Positions 25,055 through 35,600 of a stretch of 64,000 bases of DNA are shown piece by piece. Where the stretch lies: contig NZ_JABXYJ010000009.1 in assembly GCF_013377855.1 (NCBI RefSeq), forward strand, positions 1 to 64,000, written 5' to 3'. The stretch is from Cognatundibacterium oligocarboniphilum (lineage in GTDB: Bacteria > Pseudomonadota > Gammaproteobacteria > Burkholderiales > Burkholderiaceae_D). The first letter of the stretch is position 1. Every line of letters begins with the position of its first letter. Both the position numbers and the translations under genes were made by a program. The notes beneath the pieces were generated by a model that saw nothing but the letters and a program-made list of their open reading frames with translations, ran no database searches and was not told where the DNA came from.

Positions 25055-27808
25055 ATGAAACTACGACGTCTCACAGTGGCATTGGCTGGTATCGGTTTGT
25101 GTTCTATCGCAGGGACTGCGCTGGGGCAGGACGCAATCTCGAAGGAAGATGCAAAGAAAAATGATGGGGTGCCTGTGCATAAAGTGGAAATCACAGGTTC
25201 TAATATCAAGCGGGTCAATATTGAAACAGCATCCCCGATTCAGATCATTACCAAGGATGAAATCGTCCGCAGCGGCGCGACATCTCTGAATGATGTTTTG
25301 CGGACGGTATCTGCAAACATCGGCGGGATTGACGAGAATCGTACGAACGGCTTTACGGCAGGTGCTGCCGGCCTGAATCTGCGTGGTATCGGTAGTCAGG
25401 CGACGCTGGTGCTGATCAATGGTCGCCGTCTTGCGCCTTATGCGCAGCCAGAATATCAGACCACGTTTGTGGATCTGAACTCGGTCCCGATCGGTGCGGT
25501 GGAACGGATTGAAATCCTGAAAGATGGTGCTTCCGCGATTTATGGTTCGGAAGCGATGGCCGGCGTGGTCAACATCATTCTGCGCAATAATTTCCAGGGT
25601 GCTGAAATCAGCGGCTCTTATGCCCAGTCGCAACGCAGCGACGGTGAGCAGCTCCGTTCAACCGTCAGCTATGGCTTCGGCAGTCTGGTGGAAGATCACT
25701 ACAATGTATATGCCACGCTGGATGTGCGTCAGGTCAAGCCGATGTATATCAATAAACGCGATGGTTATCTGAGTACGGAAGACCTGCGTCCTTACGGTTA
25801 TAAAGACAATCGTTCTATCTATACTTTCCCTGGCAATCTGTACTGGACTGATAAGGCAACCGGAAAATTTGTGACCCGCACGCTGGATCAGAATTGCCCG
25901 GCAGACCGTCTGGTTCCTGCGCAGACCATATTCGGTGCGAATTCGATGGGAACGGTTTGCGTATTTGATGACCTGAAGGACAGCAAATATAACTCCGCCG
26001 GTAAAACTGACCGGGTCGGTTTTACCAGCCGCGGTACCTGGCAGATCAATGCAACGACCGAAGCATTTGCAGAGGTCATGATTAATCAGAACAAGGCGAC
26101 CGTTTCAGGAGTGCCACACTGGTTCGCCGGGCAGAACGGACTGGACACGCCGGCCTTGCCGATCACGCATCCACAATATCCGAAAGATCTGATTAATCCG
26201 GTGACCGGTAAAACACTGGCCGGCGGCAATGGCACAGTGCGCGTGCGTGCTTCGCTGAACGATTTCCCGGGACAGGGGCTGGAAAATACGACTGTGTTTG
26301 GCCGTTATCTGGCAGGTATCAAGGGGACTGTCGCAAACTGGGATTGGGAATCTGCGTTGATGTATAACACCAGCACAGTTGATTCCAAGGCCAGCAGCGG
26401 CATTTTGAAAACACCGTTTATCAATGCCTATAAAAACGGAACCTTCCTGTTTGGCGGCTCCGCACAGAATGCCGATTTGCTCAAGCAGATCGTCACCGAC
26501 TCTTCCAGCAACTTTAAATCGGCGTTGTATCTGTGGGATGGAAAAATCACCGGCGAGCTGATGCAATTGCCAGCCGGCCCGTTATCCGTCGCGGTTGGTA
26601 CGGAAGTCCGGCGTGAAACGCTGGAAGTCAATCCTTCTGCTCTGGCAGTGGCGGGTGAGCTGTATCACTGGGCGCAGTCTGAGCCAGGCTATACCCGCTC
26701 CCGCAATATCGGTTCGGTATACACAGAGTTGAACGCGCCGTTGCTGAAAAATGTCGAAGCATCTCTGGCGGCACGCTATGATAAATATTCTGATTACGGT
26801 AGTTCAACCACACCGAAGCTCGGATTGAAATGGACAGTCACACCGGAACTGGTATTGCGCGGTACCTATGCCACCGGTTTCCGTGCGCCGACGCTGGTGG
26901 AAAATTCTTCCCAGATCAAGAAGGCGTATCTGTCCTACCGCGATCCGGCACGTTGTAATGCAACCTTCCTGGCCGGATGTCAGTGGAGCAGCCCGTATGA
27001 AAGCGGTTCCAATCCCGATCTGAAACCGGAAACCGCCGACAGCTTCACACTGGGCCTGGTCTGGGAACCGACGACCTGGTTTGATGCGACCGTCGATTTC
27101 TGGCAGATCAAGCGTAAGGATGAAATTTCCACCTTTGATCTGGCAACTGTGCTGAATAATCCGGGGCGCTATGCTGGTAACCCAGCGGCCATCGTGACAC
27201 GCTCACCGCTGACCGCGGCCGATCAGGCTGCCGGTGCCACTGCCGGTGAAATCACAAACCTGCGTTTGCTGCTGACCAATATTGCACAGACTCAGGTACG
27301 TGGCGTGGATGTGGCTTTGCACGGCAAGTTTAATGCCGGGGAATATGGCCGTCTGACGCCATCGTTGCAATTGACCTATAACCATTCCTATAAATCGGCA
27401 CCTGCTCCGGATACTGAAATGATTGAGTATGCCGGTTCCCGTGGCCAGCCGCGCATCATCGCCAATCTGGGGCTGGGTTGGGAAAAAGCAGCATGGAAAG
27501 CGTCGGTGGATGCCGTGCATGTGGGTCACATGTCGGCGAAAGATGACTTTACCCAGCCATGTACGTTTGAGACGCAGGGTTATGCCAATCTGTGCGGCGA
27601 TATCGGATCGTTCACGACGTTCAATGTGGGTGGCAGCTATTCCGGTTTATACAAAAACTTGAAGCTGAGTTTTGCAATCCGGAATATTTTCGACCGTATG
27701 CCGCCATTTGCACCGAGTCCAACATCTGCGCAAGCTGTGGCAGCATCATCGTTACACAGCACAGTTGGCCGCTATTTCATGCTGACTGCTGACTATAAGT
27801 TTAAATAA
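25055..27808 (+). CDS. TonB-dependent outer-membrane receptor
   Basis: A 917-residue receptor. A signal peptide ending ALG|QD is followed by a short conserved segment KVEITGSNIKR, the plug domain (about 60-170) with SPIQIITKDEI, LNLRGIGSQATLVLINGRRLAP, VERIEILKDGASAIYGSEAMAGVVNI, and a 22-strand barrel ending in GRYFMLTADYKFK with the terminal aromatic. This subgroup, common in Xanthomonas- and Undibacterium-like bacteria, often takes up peptides or oligosaccharides rather than siderophores. The S9 peptidase gene 130 bases downstream supports peptides. A ribosome site AAAGG precedes the ATG. A terminator follows, so the peptidase has its own promoter or depends on read-through. Confidence 0.92.
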   Translation: MKLRRLTVALAGIGLCSIAGTALGQDAISKEDAKKNDGVPVHKVEITGSNIKRVNIETASPIQIITKDEIVRSGATSLNDVLRTVSANIGGIDENRTNGFTAGAAGLNLRGIGSQATLVLINGRRLAPYAQPEYQTTFVDLNSVPIGAVERIEILKDGASAIYGSEAMAGVVNIILRNNFQGAEISGSYAQSQRSDGEQLRSTVSYGFGSLVEDHYNVYATLDVRQVKPMYINKRDGYLSTEDLRPYGYKDNRSIYTFPGNLYWTDKATGKFVTRTLDQNCPADRLVPAQTIFGANSMGTVCVFDDLKDSKYNSAGKTDRVGFTSRGTWQINATTEAFAEVMINQNKATVSGVPHWFAGQNGLDTPALPITHPQYPKDLINPVTGKTLAGGNGTVRVRASLNDFPGQGLENTTVFGRYLAGIKGTVANWDWESALMYNTSTVDSKASSGILKTPFINAYKNGTFLFGGSAQNADLLKQIVTDSSSNFKSALYLWDGKITGELMQLPAGPLSVAVGTEVRRETLEVNPSALAVAGELYHWAQSEPGYTRSRNIGSVYTELNAPLLKNVEASLAARYDKYSDYGSSTTPKLGLKWTVTPELVLRGTYATGFRAPTLVENSSQIKKAYLSYRDPARCNATFLAGCQWSSPYESGSNPDLKPETADSFTLGLVWEPTTWFDATVDFWQIKRKDEISTFDLATVLNNPGRYAGNPAAIVTRSPLTAADQAAGATAGEITNLRLLLTNIAQTQVRGVDVALHGKFNAGEYGRLTPSLQLTYNHSYKSAPAPDTEMIEYAGSRGQPRIIANLGLGWEKAAWKASVDAVHVGHMSAKDDFTQPCTFETQGYANLCGDIGSFTTFNVGGSYSGLYKNLKLSFAIRNIFDRMPPFAPSPTSAQAVAASSLHSTVGRYFMLTADYKFK

Positions 27809-27822
27809 ACGGACTGCAGCAG

Positions 27823-27859
27823 ATAACGCCGGGATATGTGATTCCGGCGTTATTTTTTT
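27823..27859 (+). terminator. Intrinsic terminator after the first intact receptor
   Basis: ATAACGCCGG (27823-27832) pairs with CCGGCGTTAT (27844-27853), followed by TTTTTT. It lies 14 bases beyond the receptor stop. Confidence 0.85.
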
Positions 27860-27940
27860 CTGCGGACACGTTGCTTTTTCCTGTTCAGGCAAGGGAAAAG
27901 ATCAACGCTTAGTCCGGAGTCTGTAGAAACAGGAGAATTT

Positions 27941-29938
27941 ATGAAACGTAAAGCACAATTGATCTTGCGTCTTTGTCTGGCGCTGGGCATGACCGGTCTG
28001 ATGCCGCTGGCGCATGCAGATACAACAATTCCGGTCGCCGATTTTTTCAAAAAAGCACAATATAGCGGCAGTCCTGTATTGTCACCCGACGGACAGAGCA
28101 TGGCTGTTCTGACACCCAGGAACGGACGTTTTGTTCTCGCGATTATCCGGCTCGATTCGCGCACACCGAAAGTGATTGCCTCTGATCCTGACTGGGATGT
28201 GGTCAATCCGGCCTGGGTGAATAACGAACGTCTGGTATTCAGTCTCAGCAAAGGCAGCGACGCGGTTTATGAAGAACAGAAAGGCGGCGGATTATTTGCG
28301 GTGAATATTGACGGTTCCCGCTTTCGTAAGCTGACGCCGACGGTCAAAGAGGCGATGGCAAATAATATTCCTTATAAGCCTTATGCGCTGCTTTCCCGCG
28401 TCAGTGAAACGTCGAATGATCTGATTGTGGTCAACAATGAGCGTGGCCGCGATACCAAGCTGGGGGCTTCCGACGTGTTTCAGCTCGACACCACGACTGG
28501 CCGTACAACGCTGCTGACATTTAATAATCCGGGCAAGGTCACGAGTTGGGTGCTGGATCATCAGCATGTGGTACGGGTCGGGCTGGCGCTGGATGTGGAG
28601 CCGGACAGTAAGCGTATTAAACAGACCGTCTATTACCGTGACAATGCCGATGCGCCGTGGAAAAATATTTATCAGGCCTATGTTGATGAAGGACAGGGCA
28701 TGCGGGTTCTGGGCTTTGATTTCGACAACAAGGCAATGCTGGTCGCCGGACGTTTCCATACCCGGGATAAGGAAGCCGTATATCTGTGGGACTTTGCAAA
28801 ACAGGCACCTGGTGAAATGCTGGCGGATCACGCGCTGGCTGACGTGGATACCGTTCGTTTTGACGAGCGCCGTAAAAAGATCGTCGGTGTTTTGGTCGAT
28901 GCCATGAAACAGGAAACCATTTTCTTTGATGAGGATTACGCCCGGCTGGATGCGGCCCTGCGCGCCAGTTTTCCGGGGCAGGACGTGAGTTTTCAGTGGA
29001 GCGGGAAAAACGTGGTGGTGGTCACCCGGGGGGCGAACAATCCCGGCAGCGTGTATTTTTACGATAGTGAAAAGAAAACTATCGAACCTCTGTACGTGAT
29101 GAAGCCTGAGCTCGAAGGGAAAAAATTATCCGAAACCAAATTCATCGATTACAAGGCGCGGGATGGCCTGACGATTCCTGCCTACCTGACTTTGCCTGAA
29201 GGAAAAGACGCCAAAAAATTACCGCTGATCGCCTATGTGCATGGCGGGCCTCACGCACGTGATGAGTTTGGTTATAACCCGATGACCCAGATGCTGGCAT
29301 CCCGCGGTTATGCCGTGTTGCAGCCGCAGTTCCGGATGTCCACCGGCTTTGGCTGGGCGCACCACAAGGCAGGCTGGAAGCAGTGGGGACTGGCGATGCA
29401 GGACGATATCACTGACGGTGTGAATGCACTGGTGAAGCAGGGAATTGTGGATAAAGACCGTGTCTGCATCATCGGCGCGAGTTATGGCGGTTATGCGACC
29501 ATGTACGGCCTGATCAAAGATCCTGATCTGTATAAGTGCGGCGTTAACTGGGTCGGCGTGACTGATGTGAAGATGCTGTTTACCGTCACCTGGTCCGATA
29601 TGTCCGGGCCTTACATGGATAACTTGGGGGTGTTGATGCACGGTGATCCGAAAACGGACGAGGCTTACTTCACCAAGGTTTCTGCTATCGGTAACGCAGA
29701 CAAGATCAAGGCGCCGGTACTGATGGGCTATGGCAGCGAGGACGTACGTGTGCCGTTAATCCACGGCGAAAAGATGCGCGATAAATTGCTGGCGCAGGGT
29801 AATACCGTGGAGTGGGTGGTCATGGTCGGCGAGGAGCACAACTGGTACCGCGAGAGTAACCGCATCAAGTGGGGCGAAATGGTGTTGCGCTTTGTTGATC
29901 GCTACATCGGTGATGGTGCTTCTGCTGGAAAAAAATAA
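27941..29938 (+). CDS. S9 family (prolyl oligopeptidase-type) serine peptidase
   Basis: A 665-residue exported peptidase with a signal peptide ending AHA|DTT. Residues to about 400 form the seven-bladed propeller typical of DPP4/acylaminoacyl peptidase relatives; the C-terminal alpha/beta hydrolase domain shows YVHGGPHARDEFGYNP, the nucleophile in GASYGGYAT, the Asp in GSEDVRVP and the His in GEEHNWYRE. The ATG has AGGAG seven bases upstream. It probably releases di- or oligopeptides in the periplasm after uptake through the neighbouring TonB receptor. That link is inferred from the pairing, which recurs in related genomes. Confidence 0.92.
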   Translation: MKRKAQLILRLCLALGMTGLMPLAHADTTIPVADFFKKAQYSGSPVLSPDGQSMAVLTPRNGRFVLAIIRLDSRTPKVIASDPDWDVVNPAWVNNERLVFSLSKGSDAVYEEQKGGGLFAVNIDGSRFRKLTPTVKEAMANNIPYKPYALLSRVSETSNDLIVVNNERGRDTKLGASDVFQLDTTTGRTTLLTFNNPGKVTSWVLDHQHVVRVGLALDVEPDSKRIKQTVYYRDNADAPWKNIYQAYVDEGQGMRVLGFDFDNKAMLVAGRFHTRDKEAVYLWDFAKQAPGEMLADHALADVDTVRFDERRKKIVGVLVDAMKQETIFFDEDYARLDAALRASFPGQDVSFQWSGKNVVVVTRGANNPGSVYFYDSEKKTIEPLYVMKPELEGKKLSETKFIDYKARDGLTIPAYLTLPEGKDAKKLPLIAYVHGGPHARDEFGYNPMTQMLASRGYAVLQPQFRMSTGFGWAHHKAGWKQWGLAMQDDITDGVNALVKQGIVDKDRVCIIGASYGGYATMYGLIKDPDLYKCGVNWVGVTDVKMLFTVTWSDMSGPYMDNLGVLMHGDPKTDEAYFTKVSAIGNADKIKAPVLMGYGSEDVRVPLIHGEKMRDKLLAQGNTVEWVVMVGEEHNWYRESNRIKWGEMVLRFVDRYIGDGASAGKK

Positions 29939-29990
29939 GAATGTAAGCTGAATCAGCTTGCCATCCTGTTTACGGGGATGGCGTTATCCG

Positions 29991-30022
29991 AATCCGGCAA
30001 GCAGGTTTGCCGGATTTTTTTT
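29991..30022 (+). terminator. Intrinsic terminator of the S9 peptidase
   Basis: AATCCGGCAA (29991-30000) pairs with TTGCCGGATT (30007-30016) around a six-base loop, and eight T end it. Confidence 0.85.
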
Positions 30023-30147
30023 GACATGACAGGTTCAGGGCGCTGCATATCCGGCGCTGCGGTGTTGTCTGTACCGGAATATTCGCATTAGCCTGCAGGC
30101 TGCCGCTATAATCTGTGACCTGAATTACTTGTCCATGAGGTCAGATT

Positions 30148-30639
30148 TTGGCTAAGAAAGAGCATGTTTCTGAAACACAGGCGACCCAGTTTTTGCGTAA
30201 GCATCAGGCCGTTTTCACCGAGCATCCTTACAGATATGAAGAGCATGGCGGCACATCCGTGTCGGCCCGTGAGCTCGGCGTCGATGAGCATACCGTTGTG
30301 AAAACCCTCGTCATGCAGGATGAAGCCGCTAAGCCGCTGATTGTCCTGATGCATGGCGACCGTAAAGTATCGACCAAAAATCTGGCGCGCCAGATCGGTT
30401 GTAAATCCGTCGAGCCGTGCAAGCCGGAGATCGCGCAAAAACATTCCGGCTATCTGGTGGGCGGCACGTCGCCGTTTGGCATCCGCAAGCAGATGCCGGT
30501 GTATGTCGAGCAGAGTATTCTGGCGCTGCCAACGATTTATATCAATGGCGGACGGCGTGGGTATCTGGTCGGCATTGCGCCTGCGCTGCTGACAAGCCTG
30601 TTGCAGGCGCGTGCTGTGGAATGTGCTCTGGAAGAGTAG
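30148..30639 (+). CDS. ybaK: Cys-tRNA(Pro)/Cys-tRNA deacylase YbaK-like
   Basis: An editing enzyme that hydrolyses mischarged Cys-tRNA(Pro). The 163-residue single-domain protein has the YbaK fold signatures VVKTLVMQDEA, MHGDRKVSTKNLARQIG, the conserved Lys, GYLVGGTSPFGIRK and INGGRRGYLVGI. The start is TTG 30148, with GAGG eight bases upstream; no ATG fits. A longer minus-strand frame over the same bases (30106-30657) is its shadow. It stands alone between the peptidase terminator and plsY. Confidence 0.93.
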   Translation: MAKKEHVSETQATQFLRKHQAVFTEHPYRYEEHGGTSVSARELGVDEHTVVKTLVMQDEAAKPLIVLMHGDRKVSTKNLARQIGCKSVEPCKPEIAQKHSGYLVGGTSPFGIRKQMPVYVEQSILALPTIYINGGRRGYLVGIAPALLTSLLQARAVECALEE

Positions 30640-30712
30640 GTAAAGTAAGTTTTTCATGGGAGTATGTGAGAAAATCGCTTTCTACTCCTTGTAAAATAAG
30701 TGCATATTTTTA

Positions 30713-30729
30713 ATACTGGAGGGGAGTAT
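30713..30729. promoter_or_regulatory. RcnR/FrmR-like inverted repeat upstream of plsY
   Basis: ATACT-GGAGGGG-AGTAT, centred 41 bases before the plsY ATG. The core TACTGGAGGGGAGTA differs by one base from the TACT-G6-N-AGTA recognition pattern described for RcnR, a CsoR-family metal sensor. An identical 17-base copy is at 41397-41413. Confidence 0.45.
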
Positions 30730-30761
30730 ATTGGCCTTTCCATGTTCAGATCGGAATAAAA

Positions 30762-31367
30762 ATGAATACAATTTTAGCGGTGGTGCTGGCTTATCTGATT
30801 GGCTCGGTATCGTTTGCCGTCGTCGTCAGTCGCTTACTGGGGCTGTCTGATCCGCGTACTTATGGTTCCAAAAACCCTGGCGCCACCAACGTACTTCGCA
30901 GCGGCAATAAGGCTGCAGCAGTGCTGACGCTCTTAGGCGACGCGGCCAAAGGCTGGTTTGCCGTCTGGCTGGCGAATCATTATGCAGAGCAGTTCGGACT
31001 CGATACTGCGAGCATTGCGCTGGTGGCCGTTGCGGTATTTCTGGGACATTTATGGCCAGTGTTTTTCAGGTTCGTCGGCGGTAAAGGTGTGGCAACGGCG
31101 GCCGGCATACTGATCGGCATCAATGTCTGGCTGGGGTTGGCAACGCTGGCTACCTGGCTGATCGTGGCGTTTGCGTTTCGCTATTCTTCGCTGGCAGCAC
31201 TGGTGGCTGCAGTGTTTGCACCGCTGTATTATGGTTTTCTGTTTGGCCCGGATGTGATGATGCTGGCGGTATTTGTCATGAGCGGTTTGTTGGTCTACCG
31301 GCATCGCCAGAATATCGGCAATCTCATGGCGGGCAAAGAAAGCCGGATCGGCAGCAAGAAAAAATAA
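30762..31367 (+). CDS. plsY: Glycerol-3-phosphate acyltransferase PlsY
   Basis: An inner-membrane enzyme that acylates glycerol 3-phosphate with acyl phosphate, the first step of phospholipid synthesis. The 201-residue protein has the three PlsY motifs: [27 protein letters not shown] and the [12 protein letters not shown] loop, within about seven hydrophobic segments, and a basic tail. It is convergent with tsaD, a very common pairing in betaproteobacteria. An RcnR/FrmR-like repeat lies in its promoter region. Confidence 0.96.
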   Translation: MNTILAVVLAYLIGSVSFAVVVSRLLGLSDPRTYGSKNPGATNVLRSGNKAAAVLTLLGDAAKGWFAVWLANHYAEQFGLDTASIALVAVAVFLGHLWPVFFRFVGGKGVATAAGILIGINVWLGLATLATWLIVAFAFRYSSLAALVAAVFAPLYYGFLFGPDVMMLAVFVMSGLLVYRHRQNIGNLMAGKESRIGSKKK

Positions 31368-31409
31368 TGTCGCCCGATGAATGTATTCGTAATGAATCCA
31401 TCATTGTCT

Positions 31410-31435
31410 CATCGTCTATTTGCCAATAGGCGATG
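31410..31435. repeat. Hairpin between plsY and tsaD
   Basis: CATCGTCTATT and AATAGGCGATG pair over eleven bases with one mismatch or wobble around a TGCC loop. It lies between two convergent genes where a terminator is expected, but neither strand has a good T-run, so its terminator role is uncertain. Confidence 0.35.
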
Positions 31436-31494
31436 GCATGGGCGGTTACATTGATGGTTAGATGAATGGGTTTCCGTACTGAATCTGCGACTAT

Positions 31495-32523
31495 TTAAGC
31501 GGCGCTCAGCTCATGCAGCGGCCAGCGTGGTCGCACATTGAAACCATAGTCCCGCGTCGCCAGAGCGGGATTTTTTTTGAGCCGCATCGCGCCGGCAAAA
31601 GCGATCATGGCACCATTATCGGTGCAGAATTCGAGTTCCGGATAAAACACCTGAAAACGCTTTCTGGCCGCAGCCGCGTTCAGTGCCGTGCGCAACTGGC
31701 GGTTGGCGCCTACACCGCCGGCGATCACCAGACGTTTGAGACCAGTCTGTTTCAATGCGCTTATACACTTCGCTGTCAGTACGTCGATGATGGCATCGAC
31801 AAAGCCGCGTGCCACATTCGCTTTGTCGGTGTCGCTGATTGGTTCCGGATATTTTTTAACTGCGGTCAGCACCGCAGTTTTGAGCCCGGAAAAACTGAAA
31901 TTAAAATCTTTGGAATGCAGCATCGGGCGCGGAAACTGATGAATTGCCGGGTTTCCCTGTTCTGCCAGTAAAGAAATGGCAGCCCCGCCGGGATAGGGCA
32001 ACCCCAACAGCTTGGCGGATTTATCAAAGGCTTCGCCTGCGGCGTCGTCCAGCGTTTCACCCAGCAGCGTGTACTGACCGACGCCATCGACCCGCATCAG
32101 TTGCGTATGACCGCCTGAAACGAGCAATGCCACAAACGGAAATTCAGGTGGCGTGCTGGCCAGCAAAGGCGACAGCAGATGCCCTTCGAGATGATGCACG
32201 CCAAGCAGCGGTTTATCGAGTGCCATCCCGAGGCCGCAGGCAAATGATGCGCCGACCAGCAGCGCACCGGCCAGGCCCGGTCCCTGGGTGTAGGCAATCG
32301 CATCAATCTGCTCCTGTGTCATTGCAGCTTGCTGCAGTGTCTGATGAAACAGGGGCAGGGTGCGGCGGATATGGTCGCGTGACGCCAGCTCAGGCACGAC
32401 GCCGCCATATTCCTGATGCATGGCAATCTGCGAATGCAGGGCATGCGCCAGCAAGCCGCGCTCCGTATCGTAAAGCGCCAATCCTGTTTCATCGCAGGAA
32501 GATTCAACACCGAGAACTATCAT
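31495..32523 (-). CDS. tsaD: tRNA N6-adenosine threonylcarbamoyltransferase TsaD
   Basis: The catalytic subunit that places the threonylcarbamoyl group on A37 of ANN-reading tRNAs with TsaB and TsaE. The 342-residue ASKHA-fold protein shows [17 protein letters not shown] at the N-terminus, the metal-binding [16 protein letters not shown] and [13 protein letters not shown] histidines, [10 protein letters not shown], and [13 protein letters not shown]. The frame extends five codons upstream to a TTG, but the ATG at 32521-32523 matches the family start. The tsaE partner is at 15.0-15.5 kb. Confidence 0.97.
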   Translation of the reverse strand: MIVLGVESSCDETGLALYDTERGLLAHALHSQIAMHQEYGGVVPELASRDHIRRTLPLFHQTLQQAAMTQEQIDAIAYTQGPGLAGALLVGASFACGLGMALDKPLLGVHHLEGHLLSPLLASTPPEFPFVALLVSGGHTQLMRVDGVGQYTLLGETLDDAAGEAFDKSAKLLGLPYPGGAAISLLAEQGNPAIHQFPRPMLHSKDFNFSFSGLKTAVLTAVKKYPEPISDTDKANVARGFVDAIIDVLTAKCISALKQTGLKRLVIAGGVGANRQLRTALNAAAARKRFQVFYPELEFCTDNGAMIAFAGAMRLKKNPALATRDYGFNVRPRWPLHELSAA

Positions 32524-32659
32524 GAAGCCGTCAATCAATCAAAAGTGGATCAGTCCGGTACCGCCTGTTTTTACCAGGACCGCGTATCCGTCACAGGCAG
32601 AGCGGTGTGCAGGCGCAGACCAGAGGCTGTGAGGCTGAATTATAGCTTTGTCTTTCATT

Positions 32660-35600
32660 TCACGCGGTTTTGACCAGTGTTTTCAGTATCGGGAAGTCGA
32701 TATAAAAATGTGAACCCTGTCCAGTGATTGACTCAAAACTGATCTTTCCGCCCATCTGCTCAACTAACTCGCGTGAGATCGCCAGCCCTAGTCCGGTGCC
32801 ACCTTTCTGACGCGTATCGGAGGAATCCGCCTGTGCAAATTTCTGAAAAATGCGCGGATAAAATTCTTCCGGGATACCCGTGCCATGATCGCTGATGTTG
32901 ATGCGGACATGAGCGCCAACAGTTTTGGCGGCGATCTGGACGGTTTCGTTTTCTGGCGAATATTTAATCGCATTGGACAGCAGGTTGGACAATATCTGCA
33001 TCAGGCGTTGACTGTCGACCGCGATGAATACTTCAGGCAACGGATTTTGTAATTGCAGATGAATTTTCCGTTGTGTGCTGAAGGTCAGGTTGGTTTCAAC
33101 GGCTTGCTGCAATAATGCAGTCAGTTCAAATGGCTGAATATGGAATTGCATTTTCCCGGCACTGAGTTTTTCCATATCCAGTAAATCATTAATCAGGAAA
33201 GACAGGCGCTGACTGTTTTTGCTGGCAATGGTCAGCAGCGACGACATGCTATCCGACATGCCGCCTGCGGCGCCGCCGAGTATCAGTCCCAATGCGCCTG
33301 AAATCGAGGTCAGTGGTGTTCGTAATTCATGGCTGACAGTGGCAATGAATTCGTTTTTGATTTTCTCCAGCCGCTTGCGCTCCGTAATGTCGCGCACCAG
33401 TCCGATATACAAAGGACGCCCTTGACGCCTGACGGCCGAAATTGACAGATCAAGCGGGAAAACATCCCCATTCTGGCGCCGCGCTTCAATTTCACGGGAG
33501 ATACCAACCATATCATCGATGTTCATCAGGCTACCGAATGGATTCAGCTCTCCCTGAACATTATCTGGCGGTAGCAGAACGCTGAAGTGCTGGCCGATCA
33601 GCTGGTTGCGGCGATAGCCAAAAATATTAGCCGCAGCGCTGTTATATGCTGCGATCCTGCCTCTGTAATCAACCGTGATGATGCCATCCAACACATTGTC
33701 GAGAATTGCTTGCGTCTGCGCTGCCTGCTCTTTTAAGGCAATGGCAGTCGCCTTGCTTTCACTGATATCCTGGAAGGTGCCGTAAACCCGCTGTATCCTG
33801 CCATCTTTCCATTGCGGCAAACCGATCACACGTACCCATTTTTCATTTTTGCGGGCAGTGATAATTTCAAACTCGTCGTCGTAACGTTCGCCATCCTGGG
33901 CTGCTCTGATCAGCAAGGCGGAAATTCTTTCCCGATTTTTCCCTGGTTTATAAAAGGTAATCGCATTTTGTAATTCACAAATGTAATCCTGATCGACTTC
34001 ATGAATCTGCCGGGTGACGTTGCTCCAGTATATTTGCTGAGTGTCGAGATCGTATTCCCAGGTGCCGATACGGGCGGCGGCATTGGATTGCTCCAGCAAT
34101 TCATAGGCATGGGCCAGTTTTTCTTCCGCCAACCTTTCCTGCGTGACGTCCTGATGGCTGCCTGACATGACCAGTGGTTGACCATCTGCACTCCAGCTGA
34201 CGACGCAGCCTCTGTCTCTGATCCAGACCCAATGTCCGTCTTTATGACGCAGGCGGCTGATCATATCGTAATACGGAATCTGGCCTTTGAAATGCTGTTC
34301 AATCAGATTGGCTGAAATTTTCATATCGTCCGGATGGCACAGATCCAGCCAGGTCTGGACTGTGGTCGGGGACAATTCCTCCAGCGTATATCCCAGCATT
34401 TCTGCCCAGCGCTCGTTCAGCACTGTTTTACCCGATGGCACATGACATTCCCAGGTGCCGATATTGGTCCCCTCGATAATATTGGCCAGCCGCTTTTCAC
34501 TTTCCTCGTGCTGGCGCTGGATCTTTGCCGCATTCACCAGTTGTGCGATTGTGATCAGAATCGGTTGTAGAAATTCAGTCGGACTGACCTCGGTGATATT
34601 CTGATAATTCGCCAGCGTGATGAGCGCAATCACGACTCCGTCATGATGTATCGGAATACTGAGCAGATGACGGATTGCCGGATACCAGTCAGGTACTTGT
34701 AACTGGCTGTCGGTCGTCTGTGCCAATGGATATGACATCGGCTGTCCGGTCGTGAGCGCCAGGCGGGAGATGGTATCGATAGCGTCGAAAGTCAGTTCTT
34801 TGACGGGCTTCCGTTCTGGTTTTCCTGAGTATTCTTGTTGCTCGGAACCATTGAAGACTGCATGTATTTTCAGATAAGGCTGGTTATTGTGATCATGCAT
34901 GACTTCGCAGATGAAGCCGAATTCTCCCTGATTCAACTGCAGGGTATCTGTTAACAGGCTCTTGAAGCCATCCCTCTTATTCTGACCTTTGATAAATTGT
35001 GACTGGGAACGCGCCACGATGTCATTCATCTGCTGTTGCAATTGCAGGGAATGATTCAATGTCATTTTTTTCAGTGTGCTGTTGACCCAGTCGCCGAGTA
35101 AGTTGACGAATTCGATCTCGACATCAGTAAACAGATCGCTGCGCGGCGAAGCATCGGAAAATGCCAGTGTGCCGTAACGTTCACCTTCCAGCAGTAAGGG
35201 AATACCGATGTAGGACTCCTGTTGAAAATGCAGATAGCTGGGATGATCGCGGTACTCGCTTTGTCCGAGATGATGGATATACACAATGCTCATATCCATG
35301 TTCAGTAAGTCGGAATAGGTCTGGTTGCGCTTGATGCGCTGACCTTCCTTGATCAAATTACCCGGAGACTGTGCAGCTTTGATTTCCAGTTCGTCACCGT
35401 AAATCAGTGAAATTGCGCCGGTGGACATCTTTAAATAGTCGCAACCCAGTGCCAGCGTTTTTCTGAGCAGAATTTGCGGATCCTGAAACGCGAGCGAAGT
35501 GATGCGGGTCAGTGTCAACAGGGCATCGTGTTGTCTTTGCGCGAGTTCGTTGGCGATTTCATGTTCGACACAATTTGCCAGATCACGCAGGATGGCTGCA

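Noticed and set aside
30106-30657. 183-codon minus-strand open frame over ybaK
   Set aside because: It is longer than ybaK, but only the plus strand has conserved motifs and a ribosome site.
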